A stretch of DNA of 64,000 bases from an uncultured Eubacteriales bacterium (GTDB taxonomy: Bacteria; Bacillota; Clostridia; Oscillospirales; Acutalibacteraceae), in NCBI GenBank assembly GCA_958417225.1, contig CATZCM010000001.1:62001-126000 (forward strand), given 5' to 3'. Positions 60,662 through 64,000 of this stretch are shown here, piece after piece. Position numbers and translations under genes: made by a program. Each line of letters starts with the position of its first letter. Position 1 is the first letter of the stretch. The notes beneath the pieces were generated by a model, which saw only the letters and a list, made by a program, of their open reading frames with translations, was not told the origin of the DNA and ran no database searches.

Positions 60662-62017
60662 ATGACTGACAATACAAAAAATAGAAACTTTTCACTCTTG
60701 AATGTATGTGGATGGATTGTTAGCTTATTTGCAGCCTTATGTGCAATTACTTTTTGGCCAGTGGGAGTACATAGTATCTTATTTTTACTTTGTTCTGTAG
60801 TGATTAATCCTTTTTTGCTTAAAATTAGTTCGAAAGTGGTATCCAATGATAAACGGAAAAAATTTGTAATAGTACAGATCGTTTTATTTGTGTTGTTGTT
60901 TATTATTGGGGCGATAATTTGTACTTGCAACAACAAAAATAAACAGGATAAACCAAATGAGGTTGAAAGTATTATTTCTCAAAATAAAACTGAAAACTTA
61001 GAGGTGTATTTTTTAGATGTAGGTCAAGCGGATTGCATACTCATAAGGCAATCCCAAAATAATATGTTAATTGATGCAGGTAAGGAAATTACGGGTGAAA
61101 GGCTTGTTTCGTACTTAAAGAGCTTAGGAATAGAAAAATTTTCGTATATAGTAGGTACACATCCCCATGAGGATCACATCGGTGGATTGAGTAAGATTAT
61201 TGATGCCTTTGAAATTGAGAAAATTTTTATGCCTAATGTTGTTACGACAACTACAACATTTGAGAATGTTTTGGACGCGGTTGCAAAAAAGAAAAATTTT
61301 ATGACAAAAGCTGAAAATTCGCTGACAAAGAAAAATTTATCTTTATCTATTCCAACTGTTGGAGATAAGTTTAGTATGGGTGATTGTCAGTTTACGGTTG
61401 TTTCAGTGGGAAATGACGAAAATGATGTTAATTCAAGCTCAATTGTTCTAAAGTTGCAATTTGGTGAAAAAGCGTTTTTATTTACTGGTGATGCAACAGT
61501 TGAAACGGAAAAGCGAATGCTTGATAAAGATATTAGAGCGGATGTTTTGAAAGTAGGTCACCATGGTTCTAGTGGTAGTTCGTCCCGTGATTTCTTGAAT
61601 AAGGTTCAGCCATCAGATGCGGTTATATCAGTGGGGGCGAATAATAATTATAGACATCCATCTTCAAAAATTTTGGATAGACTTTCTAATATGGGAATAA
61701 ACATATATCGGACAGATAAATTGGGTACGATTTTAGCAACGTGTGATAGGGAAAATATATCAATAAGCACGGTTGAAACAAATATTTGTGATAAACATAA
61801 TATACAAGATTTTAGTGATTTTTCAACAGTGTCACGAAAACCTATTCAGGATAGTGAAAATGATGATGGCAAAGTATTTGTGGTGCCAAAAGGGAAAAAA
61901 TATCATAAGAAATATTGTAGTAGATTAAAAAAATCTAAAGATGTTTGTATGATTGATATAGATGTTGCAAAGGAGGAGGGTTACTCACCATGCTCAGTGT
62001 GCAAGCCGGAGGGGTAA
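60662..62017 (+). CDS. ComEC/Rec2-like metallo-beta-lactamase-fold hydrolase with membrane anchor and Cys-rich C-terminal domain
   Basis: 451 residues from ATG 60662, nine nt after AGGAG; a TTG at 60653 overlaps that area. Three membrane segments lie in the first 90 residues. The MBL domain starts at VYFLDVGQADCILI, with HPHEDHIGGLSKII, FLFTGDATVETE and VLKVGHHGSSGSSS as metal motifs. The C-terminal 45 residues hold KKYHKKYCSRLKKS and YSPCSVCKP, a small Ada-like metal-binding module common in this group. It lacks the ComEC pore domain, so it is not the DNA channel; it may be an extracellular nuclease or phosphodiesterase. It overlaps the DUF3006 gene by 28 nt. Confidence 0.88.
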   Translation: MTDNTKNRNFSLLNVCGWIVSLFAALCAITFWPVGVHSILFLLCSVVINPFLLKISSKVVSNDKRKKFVIVQIVLFVLLFIIGAIICTCNNKNKQDKPNEVESIISQNKTENLEVYFLDVGQADCILIRQSQNNMLIDAGKEITGERLVSYLKSLGIEKFSYIVGTHPHEDHIGGLSKIIDAFEIEKIFMPNVVTTTTTFENVLDAVAKKKNFMTKAENSLTKKNLSLSIPTVGDKFSMGDCQFTVVSVGNDENDVNSSSIVLKLQFGEKAFLFTGDATVETEKRMLDKDIRADVLKVGHHGSSGSSSRDFLNKVQPSDAVISVGANNNYRHPSSKILDRLSNMGINIYRTDKLGTILATCDRENISISTVETNICDKHNIQDFSDFSTVSRKPIQDSENDDGKVFVVPKGKKYHKKYCSRLKKSKDVCMIDIDVAKEEGYSPCSVCKPEG

Positions 62018-62250
62018 ATGAAAATAAGATTCAATACGCAATTGACAGAATCGAGGAAGGCGCTATTGCAGTATGCCAAAATTTATTGACGGGTGAAATC
62101 GTTGAGATAGAAATGGGTTTATTGCCACAAGATGTCCATGATGGAAGTATACTTGATTATGTGGATGGAGAATATAAGATTAATTTGCATGATGAAAAGG
62201 TTATACGTGAACGGGTAAGAAAAAAATTAGATTCACTTATTAATAGGTAG
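61990..62250 (+). CDS. DUF3006-type small protein
   Basis: 86 residues. NKIQYAIDRIEEGAIAVCQN and EIEMGLLPQDVHDGSIL match the DUF3006 pattern (short beta barrel with 'DRxEgdxAVcE...LP....GD'). Such genes often accompany ComEC-like metallohydrolases, as here. The ATG at 61990 has AAGGAGGAGGG nine nt upstream inside the previous gene. Role unknown. Confidence 0.85.
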   Translation: MLSVQAGGVNENKIQYAIDRIEEGAIAVCQNLLTGEIVEIEMGLLPQDVHDGSILDYVDGEYKINLHDEKVIRERVRKKLDSLINR

Positions 62251-62265
62251 TTTTCAAAAGTTATG

Positions 62266-62311
62266 ACAAAGTATCGTGTGTCCGAAAATGCAATTACGAT
62301 ACTTTGTTTTT
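62266..62311 (+). terminator. Intrinsic terminator after the DUF3006 gene
   Basis: ACAAAGTATCGT (62266-62277) pairs perfectly with ACGATACTTTGT (62296-62307), followed by TTTT. Confidence 0.88.
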
Positions 62312-62454
62312 GATTTAAATGAATGTGTAGGTACGAAAATAATTTTTTAATTATTTTCAGCAAAAAAACTATTGTTTTTTATATATGTTTTATGATATAA
62401 TAATTATATTATTGATTTGATTTTTAAAATTTCAGGCAAAAGGAGTGCTTTATT

Positions 62455-62994
62455 GTGATTAATAAAAAAGAAGATTCTGAAAGAAAAGTAATATTTCTTG
62501 ACATCGATGGTGTAATGCAGCCATGTTGTAATGAAAACAGGTTTAGGCACGATATAAGACAAACACAAAAAGATGTTGCGGAAAAAATGGGAGATGAGGG
62601 ATACTTAAAGTTAGACAGATATGATGTGGCAGCGGTATATTATGATTGGGATGCTAAAGCTGTAGAAAATTTAAAAAAACTGATAAATGACTGTGATGCT
62701 GATGTTGTTATTTCTTCGGATTGGAAAAGATCTAAGTCAATAGATGATTTAAGATTGTTGTTTAGGTTACATGGGCTTGATGAATACATAAATGAAGTAA
62801 CTCCTTTTGAAATAGTTTCATCAAAGGCGGATGATATAAATGAATATTTAAAGCTTCATCCGGGTATTAAAAAATATGTTGTTATTGATGACCTAGATAT
62901 GGAAAAATATTTTCCGGGTCATATGGTGTGTACTATAGATGAGAGCAGATTGGATGACGAATCCTTAAAAAAGGCAGAGGAAATACTTAAATAA
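62455..62994 (+). CDS. HAD-fold phosphatase-like protein
   Basis: 179 residues. Motif I is FLDIDGVMQP (DxDG), motif II VVISSDWKRS, the Lys is near SSKADDINE, and motif IV is VVIDDLDME. This compact set, without a large cap domain, resembles the HAD modules called 'Swiss Army Knife RNA repair-like'. It is likely a cytoplasmic phosphatase of unknown substrate. The start is GTG after AAAGGAGTG. It has a terminator downstream and stands alone. Confidence 0.82.
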   Translation: MINKKEDSERKVIFLDIDGVMQPCCNENRFRHDIRQTQKDVAEKMGDEGYLKLDRYDVAAVYYDWDAKAVENLKKLINDCDADVVISSDWKRSKSIDDLRLLFRLHGLDEYINEVTPFEIVSSKADDINEYLKLHPGIKKYVVIDDLDMEKYFPGHMVCTIDESRLDDESLKKAEEILK

Positions 62995-63026
62995 TAATCT
63001 ATTTAAAATTTAATAAATTCGTAAAA

Positions 63027-63074
63027 AAATTCCATAAACTAGTCAATGAGTTCGATTAGTTAATGGAAATTTTT
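63027..63074 (+). terminator. Intrinsic terminator after the HAD gene
   Basis: TTCCAT-AACTA (about 63030-63041) pairs with TAGTT-ATGGAA (63057-63068), with one A/A mismatch, and ATTTTT follows. Confidence 0.65.
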
Positions 63075-63109
63075 AATTAGTAGACGTAAAATCATAAGGA
63101 GTGAAGAAA

Positions 63110-63829
63110 GTGTCGATTATGTGGAATCCCTGGCATGGATGTCATAAAGTAAGTGAAGGCTGTAAAAATTGTTATGTATATAGGCAGGACTATTACTATG
63201 AAAAAAATAGTTCAAAGGTGACCAAAAATAGTATGTATGATTTGCCAATAAGGTGCAACAAAAATGGGGAATACAAGATTCACCCAGGTGAAACGGTAAA
63301 TACGTGCTTTACATCAGATTTTCTTTTGGAGGATGCAGATAAGTGGAGGCCTGAAGTGTGGAGAATGATTAAAAAACGAAGTGATCTGGACTTTTTTTTT
63401 ATTACGAAGAGACCCGAAAGATTTTTTGTGGGTTTACCGGATGATTGGGGAAATGGCTATGAAAATGTGACTGTTGCATGTACAGTGGAAAATCAAAGAA
63501 TGGCGGATTATAGATTACCAACATTTTTGCACTTGCCTATAAAACACAAATCAATAGCTGTATCACCACTTTTGGAAATGATCGATTTGACACGATATTT
63601 GGGTCCAGCAGTAAAAATGGTTGCAGTAGGGGGAGAATCAGGGGCAAATGCTAGAATATGTGATTTTAAATGGGTGCTTGATATTAGGAGTCAGTGCATA
63701 GAAAATAAGGTGTCATTTTGCTATCATCAAACGGGATCAAAGCTCTTAAAAGACGGGAAAATCTATAATATACCACGAAAATTTCATCATAGTCAAGCGA
63801 GATTGTCTGGCATTGATTTTGAAATTTAA
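63110..63829 (+). CDS. DUF5131 (phage Gp37/Gp68-like) protein with radical-SAM-like Cys motif
   Basis: 239 residues from GTG 63110; AAGGAG (63097-63102) is seven nt upstream and an earlier GTG at 63101 overlaps it. The family signature WNPWHGCHKVSEGCKNCYVYR holds three Cys in a CxxxxxxxCxxC pattern, followed by FTSDFLLEDADKWR, FFFITKRPERF and VAVGGESGANAR. Members occur in phages and bacterial chromosomes, and their reaction is not known to me. The 3' end overlaps the convergent gene by four nt. Confidence 0.88.
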   Translation: MSIMWNPWHGCHKVSEGCKNCYVYRQDYYYEKNSSKVTKNSMYDLPIRCNKNGEYKIHPGETVNTCFTSDFLLEDADKWRPEVWRMIKKRSDLDFFFITKRPERFFVGLPDDWGNGYENVTVACTVENQRMADYRLPTFLHLPIKHKSIAVSPLLEMIDLTRYLGPAVKMVAVGGESGANARICDFKWVLDIRSQCIENKVSFCYHQTGSKLLKDGKIYNIPRKFHHSQARLSGIDFEI

Positions 63830-64000
63830 AGTTGATTTTCAGTTAGTGTCGATTCGTGCATGAAACCGTCAAGTTCAACTGAGCATATATCTGATCCTAT
63901 AATTTTACCGTTAAAGAGCAAAATATTGGCTCGGATACCATAAGGTGTGCCTTTGTAATTTAATACACTATAAGTAAACCGCGAGCAATTTTTTCCGCGG
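63826..64000 (-). CDS. Partial DUF4830-like protein (N-terminus outside window)
   Basis: A frame open from the window edge to a TAA at 63826-63828 encodes 57 residues that include YSVLNYKGTPYGIRANILLF and IIGSDICSVELDGFMH. The 'V.ANILL..G.IIG.DICSV.LDGFMH' ending is what I recall for DUF4830 proteins of clostridia, which are usually lipoproteins or membrane-anchored. The rest is not visible. Confidence 0.6.
   Translation of the reverse strand, partial: RGKNCSRFTYSVLNYKGTPYGIRANILLFNGKIIGSDICSVELDGFMHESTLTENQL

Noticed and set aside
1..64000. CRISPR array, rRNA operon or complete prophage
   Set aside because: No regularly spaced repeats, no rRNA-like sequence and no structural phage genes were seen; the integrase and DUF5131 gene alone do not make a prophage.

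Overview
The window is a chromosomal segment of a low-GC, Gram-positive, apparently spore-forming Clostridia-type bacterium. The evidence is AT-rich DNA, strong AGGAGG-like ribosome sites, TTGACA-N17-TATAAT promoters, SpoIIIAA, SpoIIID, SpoVD and SpoVE/FtsW-type proteins, and the Firmicutes order tig-clpP-clpX-lon-engB. A member of the Oscillospiraceae or a relative is my inference. I see no rRNA, CRISPR array or complete insertion sequence.

Layout. 1-16.4 kb mixes housekeeping and surface genes: a BspA-like leucine-rich-repeat protein cut by the window edge, a SipW-type signal peptidase with a SipW-dependent-like substrate, ychF, tex, an orphan spoIIIAA beside spoIIID, a NUDIX hydrolase, an M14 peptidase, a second leucine-rich-repeat protein, a secreted protein of unknown function and a BcrA/LanF-like ABC exporter. 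16.8-20.9 kb holds two tandem proteins that join a Nif11-type RiPP leader domain to a phosphatidylinositol-phospholipase-C domain. 21-30.7 kb is the proteostasis block tig-clpP-clpX-lon-engB-murF, with an unfamiliar triple-repeat protein between lon and engB. 30.8-42.5 kb holds trmL and rodA (minus strand), then a reduced division and wall cluster: ftsL, spoVD, mraY, ftsW, murG, murA, divIB, ftsZ. 42.9-48.6 kb is accessory: a second secreted protein with the same promoter and signal peptide as the one at 13.5 kb, then two SPASM-type radical SAM enzymes, an S41 peptidase and a tyrosine recombinase. 48.8-64 kb returns to mostly ordinary genes: mtaB, galE, a zinc-ribbon membrane protein, an IS1182-like remnant, lepA, fba, rpe, tRNA-Gln and tRNA-Pro, a PTS IIC protein with nagA, a ComEC-like metallohydrolase with a DUF3006 protein, a HAD protein, a DUF5131 protein and a partial DUF4830-like gene.

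The points that stand out are (i) Nif11 leaders fused to full-size PI-PLC enzymes downstream of a bacteriocin-immunity-like ABC exporter; (ii) a repeated cassette of promoter, 23-nt transcript start and signal peptide in front of unrelated mature proteins; (iii) a radical SAM/peptidase maturation cluster with reversed G/C bias, no visible precursor, and signs of decay beside an integrase; (iv) a structured candidate leader RNA before clpP; and (v) the triple-repeat protein after lon. Starts were set from ribosome-binding sites, so several differ from the longest open frame; this is stated in each entry.
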